Shown: positions 33,660 through 42,366 of the stretch, piece by piece
Layout of the letters: the number at the start of each line of letters is the position of its first letter
Position numbering within the stretch: position 1 is the stretch's first letter
Assembly: GCA_965213905.1 (NCBI GenBank)
Contig: OZ243922.1
Coordinates: 2,666,001-2,730,000, forward strand
Length of the DNA: 64,000 nt
Reading direction: 5' to 3'
Source of the DNA: SIRX01 sp965213905
GTDB lineage: Bacteria > Actinomycetota > Rubrobacteria > Rubrobacterales > Rubrobacteraceae
Position numbers and translations under genes: made by a program
Notes under the pieces: generated by a model
Database searches by the model: none
Told to the model about the DNA's origin: nothing
The model's input: the letters and a program-made list of their open reading frames with translations, nothing else

Positions 33660-34910
33660 GTGACGGGAACGGAAGGCGAATTGCGACCGGTTCGGGGCGG
33701 GCGTCGGATAGTCACCCTCGACGCTTTACGGGGGTTTGCGATCCTGGGGATCCTGCTGGTAAATATCCAGGTGTTCTACGGTCCCGATTTCTGGCTTTTA
33801 CTCGCCGGTGAAGATGTCCTTTCGGGCCTGGATCTCGTTCTCGGGTTTCTCGTAGCCTTTTTAGTCCAGGCCAAGTTCTACAGTATCTTTGCGTTTCTAT
33901 TTGGCCTCGGGTTGGTCGTGCAGACCTTGCGCGCGGAAGAGCGGGGCCAATCTTCGGGGCGGTTGCTGGCCCGCCGGCTGGCGGTGCTGGCGCTCTTCGG
34001 GACGGTGCACGCGGTCTTGATCTGGAGCGGCGACATCTTGTTGACCTACGCGCTGCTGGGTTTCGTTTTCCTGCTCTTTCGCCGCAGCCCGCCCCGAACG
34101 CTCCTGATCTGGGCCGCGGTATTATTGATCCTGCCGACGCTTTTGCTCCTGGCCGCCGGCCTTCTGGCCCTGCTAGCTACTACCACCGCCGCTGGGGCGC
34201 AGGCCATCTCCGAAGCGTCCGCGGGCCAGAACGAACTCGTCCGGAACCTGGCCGACTCGGCACAAGAGGCTTACGGTCCCGGCTCTTACGGCGAGATGGT
34301 CGCCCAGCGCCTGCGCGAGCTGTCGCTGTGGGCCTCAAACCTGCCCGTCGTGGGACCCACCATACTCGGAATGTTCCTCGTCGGCGGGGCCGTCGTGCGC
34401 GCCGGCTGGTTAGAAGACCTGGAAGCCCACCGAACGGGCATCCGGCGCGCCATCGTCATCGGGCTCGGCGTCGGCCTGCCGCTGAACCTCGTGGCCGCCT
34501 ACGCCATGGTCCTCAACCCCGGCGGAGCATCCGGGGCGGCGCTTCTCTGGATCGGCCAGGCTTGCCAGCTCGCCGGCGGCCCGGTACTGGCCCTCTCTTA
34601 CATCGGCCTGGCGGCCACCTTCTTCCAACGTTACGCGCAAACCGGCCTCACACGCCGCACGTCCGCCGTCGGGCGCATGGCCCTGACGAACTACCTGGCC
34701 CAGAGCGTCGTCTTTACCGCCATCTTCTACGGGTTCGGGCTCTACGGGCAGGTGAGCCTGGCCCCCGCCCTCGTGATGTGCCTGGTTTTCTACGTTTTGC
34801 AGCTCTTTCTCAGCCCCGTTTGGCTCTCCTGTTTTTCCCACGGTCCGGTGGAGTGGCTGTGGCGTATTCTCACCTACGGAAGACGAAAGTCCGGCTCCAC
34901 ACCAGTCTAA
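33660..34910 (+). CDS. DUF418 family membrane protein
   Basis: 416 residues, about ten helices. RIVTLDALRGFAILGILLVNI at the N-terminus is the acyltransferase-3/DUF418 signature. The C-terminal DUF418 part contains GRMALTNYLAQSVV and ends in SPVWLSCFSHGPVEWLWRILTYG. GTG start at 33660 with AGGAGGT upstream. The family may modify or transport cell-surface components; no function demonstrated. Confidence 0.9.
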   Translation: MTGTEGELRPVRGGRRIVTLDALRGFAILGILLVNIQVFYGPDFWLLLAGEDVLSGLDLVLGFLVAFLVQAKFYSIFAFLFGLGLVVQTLRAEERGQSSGRLLARRLAVLALFGTVHAVLIWSGDILLTYALLGFVFLLFRRSPPRTLLIWAAVLLILPTLLLLAAGLLALLATTTAAGAQAISEASAGQNELVRNLADSAQEAYGPGSYGEMVAQRLRELSLWASNLPVVGPTILGMFLVGGAVVRAGWLEDLEAHRTGIRRAIVIGLGVGLPLNLVAAYAMVLNPGGASGAALLWIGQACQLAGGPVLALSYIGLAATFFQRYAQTGLTRRTSAVGRMALTNYLAQSVVFTAIFYGFGLYGQVSLAPALVMCLVFYVLQLFLSPVWLSCFSHGPVEWLWRILTYGRRKSGSTPV

Positions 34911-35131
34911 CCTCAGCCCCCGACCGGCTTGCGGCTGGCCCGTAGCTTGACTCGGACTTGGGGCTCCGTTAGGCTCGGAATGTATACGATAGGAGAGGTA
35001 TATGAACGGGGAATACATACTATTGAAACCCGTCCGTGCTCGCGGTTCGGGGGATCGGGGGTCGGCTCTTATGTGAGACGTGCTTGGTTAAAGGGGAAGC
35101 AGTTGGATCCGAATAAAGGAGGAGACGAAGT
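34911..35131 (+). promoter_or_regulatory. glpK leader region
   Basis: About 220 bp. Around 34981-35024 there is an AT-rich cluster with TGTATACGATAGG, GGTATATG and AATACATACT, forming small inverted repeats (TATAC/GTATA) that could bind a glycerol-responsive repressor. TTGGGG at 34958 and TATACG at 34983 are 19 bp apart, a weak promoter candidate. AAAGGAGGAGA just before 35132 is a strong ribosome binding site. Confidence 0.4.
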
Positions 35132-36640
35132 ATGGCAGGAGACTACGTTCTAGGGATTGACCAGGGAACGACCGGCACCACGGTCCTGATCTTCAACCAC
35201 GACAGCGATGTAGTAGGGCAGGCAGCCTCGGAGTTTACGCAGCACTATCCGCAACCGGGCTGGGTCGAGCACGACGCCAACGAGATCTGGGAAGTATCCA
35301 TGAAGGTGGTGGAGGACGCGCTGAACGAAGCCGGCATCTCAGCCGAAGATCTCAACGCCGTCAGCATCACCAACCAGCGCGAGACCATCGTTATGTGGGA
35401 TCGAGAGACCGGGGAACCGGTTCACAACGCCATCGTCTGGCAGGATCGCCGGACGGCGGAATACTGCGACGAACTCGCTGAGCGGGGTGTTGAAGAGACG
35501 CTCAACAAAAAGACCGGGCTACTAATAGACCCGTATTTCTCCGGCACGAAGGTCCGCTGGATGCTGGAGAACGTGGATGGTCTGCGGGAGCGGGCCGAGA
35601 ATGGCGAGATCGCCTTCGGCACCATAGACTCCTGGATGGTCTGGAACCTGACCGGTGGCAACGTTCACATAACCGACTACACCAACGCCTCGCGGACGAT
35701 GCTCTTCAATATCCACGAACTGCAGTGGGACGACGAGATGTGCGAGATCCTGGAGGTCCCTAAAGAGATCCTACCGGAAGTCAAGCCCAGCTCCTACATG
35801 TTCGGTGATACCGATCCCGACCGTTTTCTCGGGGCCACCGTACCGGTCGCGGGCATCGCCGGCGACCAGCAGGCGGCGCTCTTCGGGGAGGCCTGCTTCG
35901 AGGCGGGGCTTGCCAAGAACACCTACGGCACCGGCTCCTTCGTCCTCATGAACACTGGCACCGAGGCCGTAGGGAGTGACAACGGCCTCTTGACCACCAT
36001 TGCCTGGGGCATCGGTGACGAGCCGGTCGAGTATGCCCTGGAAGGCGCCATCTTCGTCACCGGCGCCGCGGTGCAGTGGCTTCGGGACGGGTTGGAGATC
36101 ATAGAGGACGCCGCGGAGACCGAGGAACTGGCAAAGAGCGTCGACTCCAATGACGGCGTGTACTTCGTGCCGGCCCTCGTCGGTCTCGGTGCGCCGCACT
36201 GGGACGCCTACGCGCGGGGGGCCATCTTCGGCATTACGCGGGGCAACACCCGGGCGCACATAGCGCGGGCGGCGCTGGAGAGCATGGCCTACCAGACGCG
36301 GGACGTGCTGGAGGCGATGGAGAAAGACTCCGGCATAGAGGTCAAGTCCTTCCGGGCCGACGGCGGGGCGGTCGCAAACGAGTTCCTCATGCAGTTCCAG
36401 TCCGACATCCTCGGCACCACGGTAGAAGTACCGGAGATCACCGAGACGACCGCGGTCGGGTCGGCGTACATGGCCGGGCTCGCAACCGGTTTCTGGGAGA
36501 GCCGGGACGACATCGCCGAGAAGTGGGCCCTCCAAAACCGCTACGAGCCCCAGATGGAAGAAGAAGAGCGCGAGCGGCTGCATAAGATGTGGCTCCGGGC
36601 CGTCGAACGCTCCAAAGGCTGGGACCGCGAAGAAGAGTAA
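35132..36640 (+). CDS. glpK: Glycerol kinase
   Basis: 502 residues, full length. FGGY kinase motifs: GIDQGTTGTTVLIF at the N-terminus, SITNQRETIVMWDRETGEP and NAIVWQDRRT, GTIDSWMVWNLTGG, and the C-terminal YFVPALVGLGAPHWDAYARGAIFGITRG followed by FRADGGAVANEFLMQFQSDILG. Phosphorylates glycerol to sn-glycerol-3-phosphate using ATP in the cytoplasm. First gene of the glycerol cluster; product feeds the GlpD gene at its end. Start decided by AAAGGAGG six bases upstream. Confidence 0.97.
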   Translation: MAGDYVLGIDQGTTGTTVLIFNHDSDVVGQAASEFTQHYPQPGWVEHDANEIWEVSMKVVEDALNEAGISAEDLNAVSITNQRETIVMWDRETGEPVHNAIVWQDRRTAEYCDELAERGVEETLNKKTGLLIDPYFSGTKVRWMLENVDGLRERAENGEIAFGTIDSWMVWNLTGGNVHITDYTNASRTMLFNIHELQWDDEMCEILEVPKEILPEVKPSSYMFGDTDPDRFLGATVPVAGIAGDQQAALFGEACFEAGLAKNTYGTGSFVLMNTGTEAVGSDNGLLTTIAWGIGDEPVEYALEGAIFVTGAAVQWLRDGLEIIEDAAETEELAKSVDSNDGVYFVPALVGLGAPHWDAYARGAIFGITRGNTRAHIARAALESMAYQTRDVLEAMEKDSGIEVKSFRADGGAVANEFLMQFQSDILGTTVEVPEITETTAVGSAYMAGLATGFWESRDDIAEKWALQNRYEPQMEEEERERLHKMWLRAVERSKGWDREEE

Positions 36641-36664
36641 GCAAAAACAGGCAGGGTTACAACA

Positions 36665-36690
36665 GACCGGGGGCTTCAAAGCCCCCGGTC
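36665..36690 (+). terminator. Strong hairpin between glpK and dhaK
   Basis: A perfect 12-bp inverted repeat GACCGGGGGCTT / AAGCCCCCGGTC with a 2-base gap. The T-run is poor (TTACTC), so it may attenuate or stabilise the glpK mRNA end rather than fully terminate. It lies 24 bp after glpK and 18 bp before dhaK. Confidence 0.6.
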
Positions 36691-36707
36691 TTACTCAAGG
36701 AGCATAG

Positions 36708-37712
36708 ATGAAAAAGATCATTAACTCCCCAGAGAGGGTGGTCGAGGACATGCTGCGCGGCATGGAGCTGGCGCACGGCGGGCCCGGCGGCCTGATCCGC
36801 CTGATCCCCGAGCACAACACCTTGGTCCGGGCCGACGCCCCGATAGAAGGCAAGGTCGCCCTCGTCTCCGGCGGCGGCTCCGGCCACGAACCGGCCCACG
36901 GCGGCTACGTCGGCCCCGGTATGCTCGACGCCGCCTGCGCCGGGCCGGTTTTCACCAGCCCCGTCCCGGACCAGATGCAAGAGGCCACCAAAGCCGTAAA
37001 CGGCGGGGCCGGCGTCTTCTACGTCGTCAAAAACTACACCGGCGACGTGATGAACTTCGAAATGTCCGGCGAGATGACCGAAGACGTAGAAACCGACTAC
37101 ATCGTCACTAACGACGACGTATCCGTCGAAGACTCCGAGCACACCTCCGGGCGGCGCGGGGTCGCGGGCACCATCTTCGTACATAAAACCTGCGGAGCCG
37201 CCGCCGACGACGGCAAAGACCTCGCCGGCATCAAGGAGCTGGCCGAAAAGGTCAACGGCAACGTCCGCTCGATGGGCATGGCGCTAACGAGTTGCACCCC
37301 GCCCGAGGGCGGCGAGCCCATTTTCGACATCGGGGAGAACGAGATGGAGCTCGGCATCGGCATCCACGGCGAGCGCGGCTCCGAGCGCACCGAGGTAGCC
37401 TCTTCTGAGGAGATAGTCGGGCACATGCTCGGCCGCATCCTCGGTGACTCTGTAGACTACTCCGGCTCCGAAGTCGCCGTTATGGTCAACGGCATGGGCG
37501 GAACGCCGCTTATGGAGCTCTACGTCGCCTACGCCGACGTAAGAGACTACCTCGAAAACGAGGGTATCGAGGTCTACCGGATGCCCTACGTCGGAGACTA
37601 CATGACCTCGCTGGAGATGGAGGGATTCTCGATTACACTGCTCAAGCTCGACGATGAGATGAGAGGTTATCTGGAAGCGCCATGTGACGTGGCGGCCGGA
37701 CGGCCGTTCTAG
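36708..37712 (+). CDS. dhaK: Dihydroxyacetone kinase subunit DhaK
   Basis: 334 residues. GGGSGHEPAHGGYVGPGMLDAACAG near residue 45 and GIGIHGERGSER near residue 215, containing the His that forms the hemiaminal with dihydroxyacetone, identify the substrate-binding subunit. Works with DhaL (ADP carrier) and DhaM (phosphoryl donor) encoded 1.2-2.2 kb downstream. AAGGAG precedes the ATG. The separation from dhaL by glpF is unusual. Confidence 0.95.
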   Translation: MKKIINSPERVVEDMLRGMELAHGGPGGLIRLIPEHNTLVRADAPIEGKVALVSGGGSGHEPAHGGYVGPGMLDAACAGPVFTSPVPDQMQEATKAVNGGAGVFYVVKNYTGDVMNFEMSGEMTEDVETDYIVTNDDVSVEDSEHTSGRRGVAGTIFVHKTCGAAADDGKDLAGIKELAEKVNGNVRSMGMALTSCTPPEGGEPIFDIGENEMELGIGIHGERGSERTEVASSEEIVGHMLGRILGDSVDYSGSEVAVMVNGMGGTPLMELYVAYADVRDYLENEGIEVYRMPYVGDYMTSLEMEGFSITLLKLDDEMRGYLEAPCDVAAGRPF

Positions 37713-37726
37713 AAAGGGGAGGATAG

Positions 37727-38500
37727 ATGCAAGCATTTCTAGCGGAAATCGTCGGCACTATGATCCTAGTTCTTCTGGGAGATGGTGTCGTTGCCGGCGT
37801 GCTGCTGCGCCAATCCAAGGCGGAGAACTCTGGCTGGATCGTCATCACTTTCGGATGGGGTATGGGGGTGGCGATGGCCGTCTACTCCGTCGGGGCCATT
37901 AGCGGCGCCCACATCAACCCGGCCGTAACGGTGGGGCTGGCGTCAATAGGGGCGTTTGCCGGAGCATTTTCGGGTTGGATCATGGTGCCGGTCTATATAC
38001 TCGGCCAGCTGATCGGCGCTTTCATCGGCGCCTGTTTGGTGTATCTGGCCTACCTGAACCACTGGGAGCCGACCGCCGACCCCGCGCTCAAACTGGGCGT
38101 CTTCTGCACAGCGCCGGAGATCCCAAACACCCTGGCGAACGTTATCACCGAAATTATTGGCACGGCCATGCTGGTCTTCGGGGTCGTCGCCATCGCGGCC
38201 AACGTAGGGCAGATACAACAAGCGGCGGACATCAACCTGCAAGTGGTGTTCTCGTTCGGCATTTTGCCCCTGATCATCGGCCTCCTGGTTTTCGCCATCG
38301 GCCTCTCGCTGGGCGGGCCTACGGGTTACGCAATAAACCCGGCGCGAGACCTCGGTCCCCGCATCGCCCATGCCGTGCTGCCGATACCCGGCAAGGGTGG
38401 CTCCGATTGGGGGTACAGCTGGATCCCGATCGTAGGCCCGCTCGTGGGCGGTGTTATCGGGGCCGTCCTGTACACTATTCTCGGGTTCGCCCCATCGTAA
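37727..38500 (+). CDS. glpF: Glycerol uptake facilitator (MIP/aquaglyceroporin)
   Basis: 257 residues with six membrane helices and two NPA boxes: SGAHINPAVTVG near residue 65 and GYAINPARDLGPR near residue 205. Asp after the second NPAR favours glycerol over water. It lies 14 bp after dhaK with GGGGAGG upstream, so it is co-transcribed. Passive entry route for glycerol and possibly dihydroxyacetone. Confidence 0.94.
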   Translation: MQAFLAEIVGTMILVLLGDGVVAGVLLRQSKAENSGWIVITFGWGMGVAMAVYSVGAISGAHINPAVTVGLASIGAFAGAFSGWIMVPVYILGQLIGAFIGACLVYLAYLNHWEPTADPALKLGVFCTAPEIPNTLANVITEIIGTAMLVFGVVAIAANVGQIQQAADINLQVVFSFGILPLIIGLLVFAIGLSLGGPTGYAINPARDLGPRIAHAVLPIPGKGGSDWGYSWIPIVGPLVGGVIGAVLYTILGFAPS

Positions 38501-38519
38501 AGGAGAAGCAAAAGGAATC

Positions 38520-38555
38520 TGCCGGGCCGGAACATTAGTGTTTATCGGCCCGGCA
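38520..38555 (+). other. Inverted repeat after glpF
   Basis: TGCCGGGCCG and CGGCCCGGCA, perfect 10-base arms around a 16-base AT-rich loop. No T-run follows, so it is either a weak terminator, an mRNA-stabilising stem or a processing site between glpF and the next genes. Confidence 0.45.
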
Positions 38556-38642
38556 ACCTCGGCGCCGCAGGCTGGCTCGCCAGTACCCCACAAAAGGTAA
38601 ATAGTACCCGCGAAACACGACCGCACAGAAAGTAGGAGATCA

Positions 38643-38840
38643 ATGTCTCAAGGAAATATGCCCGAGCCGGACCGCTATTCGGTGGAACACGTCGAAGTAG
38701 CGGATAGTTTGGACGTGTCACTGCAAGAACACCTCAACGGAGGCTCCAAAAATAGTTGGCAACTCGTAGGTGTAGTACAAGACCCCAAAGGAAATGGCGT
38801 GTTGCTGGTATGGGATACGGAAGGCATGATCTCCGGCTAG
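38643..38840 (+). CDS. Small conserved-looking protein in the glycerol cluster
   Basis: 65 residues, hydrophilic, no membrane segment. The C-terminal half WQLVGVVQDPKGNGVLLVWDTEG looks like a two- to three-strand sheet. Preceded by AGGAG with correct spacing. Lies between glpF and dhaL on the same strand. Not recognised; could be an accessory to the DHA kinase or an unrelated insertion. Confidence 0.6.
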   Translation: MSQGNMPEPDRYSVEHVEVADSLDVSLQEHLNGGSKNSWQLVGVVQDPKGNGVLLVWDTEGMISG

Positions 38841-38877
38841 GAGGTCAGGAGGATCGGGCCGAGGAGAAGATCAAGTT

Positions 38878-39504
38878 TTGAGCGCTGTCGAAAAAACCGC
38901 CGCGATAATCCGGGAAATGGCCGCCGCGATGGAGGAAAATAAACAACACTTGACCAAGCTGGACTCGGAGATAGGAGACGGCGACCACGGCAACAACATG
39001 CACCGGGGCTTTCAGGCCGTCCTCGAACGCCTCGAAAGTACCGACGCCGAAACCCCTGCCGACGTACTTAAAGCCGTATCGTCCGCCCTCATAAGCAAAG
39101 TCGGCGGGGCGGCGGGTCCCCTCTACGGCACGGCGTTTTTGCGGGCCTCTTCCGTCTTGGCAAACAAGGAGGAAGTCTCGGCCGAAGACGCCGCAGAAGC
39201 TATAGAAGCCGCGCTCGGCGGCATCAAGCAGCGGGGTAAGGCGGAGCCCGAAGATAAGACCATCGTGGACGCCTTGGAGCCCGCCGCCAAAGCGGCGAAG
39301 GACACCACCGGCGGAAGCGTGGCGGAGGTTTTCCGGGCGGCGGCGGGGGCCGCCGGGGAAGGCGTGGAGGCCACAAAAGACCTCGTGGCCCGCAAGGGGC
39401 GGGCGAGCTACCTGGGTGAGAGGGCCGTTGGGTACCAGGACCCCGGGGCGACCTCTACCCACCTGTTGCTCGACGCGGCGGCCCGGTCCCTGGAGGAATC
39501 GTGA
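38878..39504 (+). CDS. dhaL: Dihydroxyacetone kinase subunit DhaL
   Basis: 208 residues. LDSEIGDGDHGNNMHRGF near residue 30 gives the Asp cluster that holds Mg-ADP as a cofactor; KVGGAAGPLYGTAFLRA and the C-terminal GRASYLGERAVGYQDPGATS are family hallmarks. TTG start at 38878. Its end overlaps dhaM by four bases. Transfers phosphate from DhaM to DHA bound on DhaK. Confidence 0.95.
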   Translation: MSAVEKTAAIIREMAAAMEENKQHLTKLDSEIGDGDHGNNMHRGFQAVLERLESTDAETPADVLKAVSSALISKVGGAAGPLYGTAFLRASSVLANKEEVSAEDAAEAIEAALGGIKQRGKAEPEDKTIVDALEPAAKAAKDTTGGSVAEVFRAAAGAAGEGVEATKDLVARKGRASYLGERAVGYQDPGATSTHLLLDAAARSLEES

Positions 39505-39893
39505 GCGTCGCGCTGGTGTTGATCTCCCACAGCCCGCAGGCGGCGGAGGGCACGGCGGAAATCGTGCGCCAGATGGCCGGCGAGGTAGAGGTCGTGCCGG
39601 TCGGGGGAGACTCCGAAGGCGGCTTCGGCACGGACCCGGAGAAGATACAGACTGTCATAGAAGATACTGAAGCCGACGGAGTGTTGGTGTTTATGGACCT
39701 TGGAAGCGCGGTGCTCTCCGCCGAGACGGTGTTGGAGATGCTATCCTCGGAGGATAAGGAGCGCGTCTGGCTGGTAGACGCGCCGTTTGTAGAGGGGGCG
39801 TTCTCTGCGGGTGTTGCAGCTTCCGCCGGGGACGGCGCGGAAGAATGTGTCGAGGCGGCGATGGAAGCAAAGACCGAACCAAAGCTGCACTAA
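39501..39893 (+). CDS. dhaM: PTS-type phosphotransfer subunit DhaM (EIIA domain only)
   Basis: 130 residues. ALVLISHSPQAAEGTAEIV at the N-terminus contains the phospho-acceptor His of the mannose-type EIIA fold; VLVFMDLGSAVLSAETVLEML is the second hallmark. It has no fused HPr or EI domains, unlike the E. coli protein, so EI and HPr must be encoded elsewhere. GTG start overlaps the dhaL stop. Confidence 0.94.
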   Translation: MSVALVLISHSPQAAEGTAEIVRQMAGEVEVVPVGGDSEGGFGTDPEKIQTVIEDTEADGVLVFMDLGSAVLSAETVLEMLSSEDKERVWLVDAPFVEGAFSAGVAASAGDGAEECVEAAMEAKTEPKLH

Positions 39894-39908
39894 GGACAAG
39901 GAGAAAAC

Positions 39909-41591
39909 ATGGAACGTCAGGCAGACCGCCAGGTACCGAAGGACATCCAGAACTATCCGTTCGACGTGATCGTGGTCGGGGCCGGCATCAACGGCACCGG
40001 CATCGCCCGCGACGCTGCTATGCGGGGCCTGAAAGTTCTGCTGCTGGACAAGGAGGACATCTCCAGCGGCTCCACGCAGTGGGCTACGCGCCTGATCCAC
40101 GGTGGCCTGCGTTACCTGCAATACTACGAGTTCCCCCTGGTGCGGGAGTCCTTGCGGGATAGGGAGCTACTCTTCCGCATCGCGCCGCACCTGGTACGGC
40201 CGTTAGGTTTCGGCGTTCCGATCTACGACTATATGGAGCGGGGCATGATGCTCATCCGGATGGGCATGATCCTCTACGACGCCCTCTCGTTCGAGAAGAC
40301 CGTCGGGGGCCACGAGATGTTGAGTCTGGAAGATACCCGGGAGCGCTACCCCGGCCTGAACCCGGACGGGCTCAAAGGAGCCGCCTTCTACTACGACGGC
40401 CAGTCCGAGTACGCCGAGCGGATAGCCGTCGAGAACGCAATTTCCGCCAAAAACCACGGGGCCGTCGTCCTCAACTATGCCAAAGTAGACCGCCTCATCA
40501 TGGATGGCAGCAACGTTACCGGGGTAGAGTTCTCGGACGAGTTGAACGGCGGCAAGTACAAGGCCTTCGCGCCGGTAACCGTGAACGTCGCCGGCCCGTG
40601 GGTGGACGAGGTCTTGGACGGCCTGGAGAGCCGTTCAGAGAACCAGATGGTCGGGGGCACAAAAGGCAGCCATATCGTGGTGGACCCGTTCCCCGGCGCG
40701 CCCGAAACCGCCCTCTACGTCGAGGCGGAATCCGACGGACGGCCGTACTTTATCGTGCCGTGGAACGGCCGCTACCTCATCGGCACCACCGACATCCGCT
40801 ACGACGGGGACCTGGACCACATCGAACCCGACGACGAGGAGATCGAATACCTCATAAACGAGACCAACCGCGTTATACCCGAGGCCGGCTTGAGCCTCGA
40901 AGACGTGCTCTTCGTTTACTCCGGTGTACGGCCCCTGCCCTACTCGCCGGAGGGCGATACCAGCGGCGTCACCCGGAGCCACATAATCTACGATCACACG
41001 CTGCACGAGCCGGAGGTTGGCGGGCTGATCTCCATTATCGGGGGCAAGCTCACCACCTATCGCAACCTCTCCCGCGAAACCGTGGACGACGTGTTCGACA
41101 AGCTCCACCTCCACGCCCCAAAGAGCAACACCGGCAGCACGCCACTCCCCGGGGGTGCCACGGAAGACTTCGAGGCCTTCTCCGCTAGGTTCAAGGCCGA
41201 CAGTGGGCTGGCCGAAGAAATCTCCGAACGTTTGCTCAAGCTCTACGGCGTCCGCGCCCCCGAAGTTCTGGCACTGGCCGACGACGACCCAGACCTCAAG
41301 ATGCCGCTATCCACCCCGGCGAGCGTCGAGACCGGCCTGATCGGGGCCGAGGTTATCTGGGCGTTTAAGGAAGAGATGGCCCAGAAGCTCACGGACGTGC
41401 TCCTGCGCCGCACGATGGTCGGCATGGGGCCGAACGTGGGCCTCGACGTGGACGAAGCCGCCGCGGAAGTAGCCGTCAAGTATCTCGGCTGGGACGAAGA
41501 CCGCGCCGAGAAAGAAGTAGAAGACTACCGGGAGTGGATCTCACGCTACAAGCCCAAGCAGTTCAGAAAGGAAGAAACAGCCACTGCCTGA
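39909..41591 (+). CDS. glpD: Glycerol-3-phosphate dehydrogenase (FAD)
   Basis: 560 residues. N-terminal FAD-binding DVIVVGAGINGTGIARDAAMRG, then SSGSTQWATRLIHGGLRYLQYYEFPLVRESLRDR; the C-terminal GlpD/GlpA domain includes YSGVRPLPYSPEGD and IIGGKLTTYRNLSRETVD. Membrane-associated flavoprotein oxidising glycerol-3-phosphate to DHAP with electrons to quinone. AAGGAG precedes the ATG, 15 bp after dhaM. Closes the pathway started by GlpK. Confidence 0.96.
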   Translation: MERQADRQVPKDIQNYPFDVIVVGAGINGTGIARDAAMRGLKVLLLDKEDISSGSTQWATRLIHGGLRYLQYYEFPLVRESLRDRELLFRIAPHLVRPLGFGVPIYDYMERGMMLIRMGMILYDALSFEKTVGGHEMLSLEDTRERYPGLNPDGLKGAAFYYDGQSEYAERIAVENAISAKNHGAVVLNYAKVDRLIMDGSNVTGVEFSDELNGGKYKAFAPVTVNVAGPWVDEVLDGLESRSENQMVGGTKGSHIVVDPFPGAPETALYVEAESDGRPYFIVPWNGRYLIGTTDIRYDGDLDHIEPDDEEIEYLINETNRVIPEAGLSLEDVLFVYSGVRPLPYSPEGDTSGVTRSHIIYDHTLHEPEVGGLISIIGGKLTTYRNLSRETVDDVFDKLHLHAPKSNTGSTPLPGGATEDFEAFSARFKADSGLAEEISERLLKLYGVRAPEVLALADDDPDLKMPLSTPASVETGLIGAEVIWAFKEEMAQKLTDVLLRRTMVGMGPNVGLDVDEAAAEVAVKYLGWDEDRAEKEVEDYREWISRYKPKQFRKEETATA

Positions 41592-41699
41592 CGCACCCTC
41601 AAAATTTTAGGATTCGTTCCTGATTTCACTTTCAAGCTTCGCCCTGCGGTGGTAAATTCTTTAAGTACAAATCGTTCAGGCTTTAAGGAGGTTCGAAAG

Positions 41700-42209
41700 A
41701 TGCAGACAGGACGGAGCAGCGAAGGCATCCTCGCGGAGGACATGGCCGAAAAGCGCGAAGAAATCGTCGAGATGCTCAAGACCGCTTACTTCATGGAGCT
41801 TGAGACGGTTATGAACTACGTCACTAACTCTGTCAACCCGGACGGCGTGCGGGCCCAGGAGATAAAGGAGGCCCTGGAAGAAGACATCCAGGAAGAGCTC
41901 GGGCACGCCCAGCAGTTTGCCTCGCGCATAAAAGAACTTTACGGCGTGGTACCGGGTTCGATGGACTTCAAGGCGGATCAGGGCGGGTTACAGCCACCCA
42001 ACGATCAGGTAGACGTGGTCCACGTCATAGACGGCGTTATCGAAGCTGAAACGGGCGCCATCGAGCAGTACCAGAAGATTATCGAGGCCACCGAGGAGGC
42101 CGACCACGTTACTCAGGACATGGTCATAGCGATCCTCCACGACGAGCAGGGCCATCGCCGCATGTTCGAGGGCTTTCGCCGCGAGTACGAGGCCCTCGGC
42201 CTGGCGTAG
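41700..42209 (+). CDS. Ferritin-like protein (bacterioferritin/Dps-type four-helix bundle)
   Basis: 169 residues, all helical. Repeated acidic and His residues: AYFMELETVMNYV, EEDIQEELGHAQQFASRI, VIEAETGAIEQYQKII and ILHDEQGHRRMFEGF form a di-iron E...ExxH...E...ExxH pattern. Probably stores or detoxifies iron; it lacks the obvious heme Met of bacterioferritin at the usual site. ATG at 41700 is set by AAGGAGG nine bases before. Followed by a clear terminator. Confidence 0.85.
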   Translation: MQTGRSSEGILAEDMAEKREEIVEMLKTAYFMELETVMNYVTNSVNPDGVRAQEIKEALEEDIQEELGHAQQFASRIKELYGVVPGSMDFKADQGGLQPPNDQVDVVHVIDGVIEAETGAIEQYQKIIEATEEADHVTQDMVIAILHDEQGHRRMFEGFRREYEALGLA

Positions 42210-42234
42210 CGAAAACCCGAAAGCAAACTCTTGG

Positions 42235-42262
42235 AGCCCGGCCTTTCTGGCCGGGCTTTTTT
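42235..42262 (+). terminator. Rho-independent terminator after the ferritin-like gene
   Basis: AGCCCGGCC / GGCCGGGCT stem of nine base pairs with a 5-base loop, followed immediately by a run of six T. The clearest intrinsic terminator in the window. Confidence 0.9.
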
Positions 42263-42366
42263 GTTCCGGGGGCCGGGCTGCGGTATAATCTATTTCGTAA
42301 CGCGATGGGCGAAACCTACCTAATTTTTAGCTTGGTGCAGGACTTCAAAACCTCTTCTGGTTCGGG

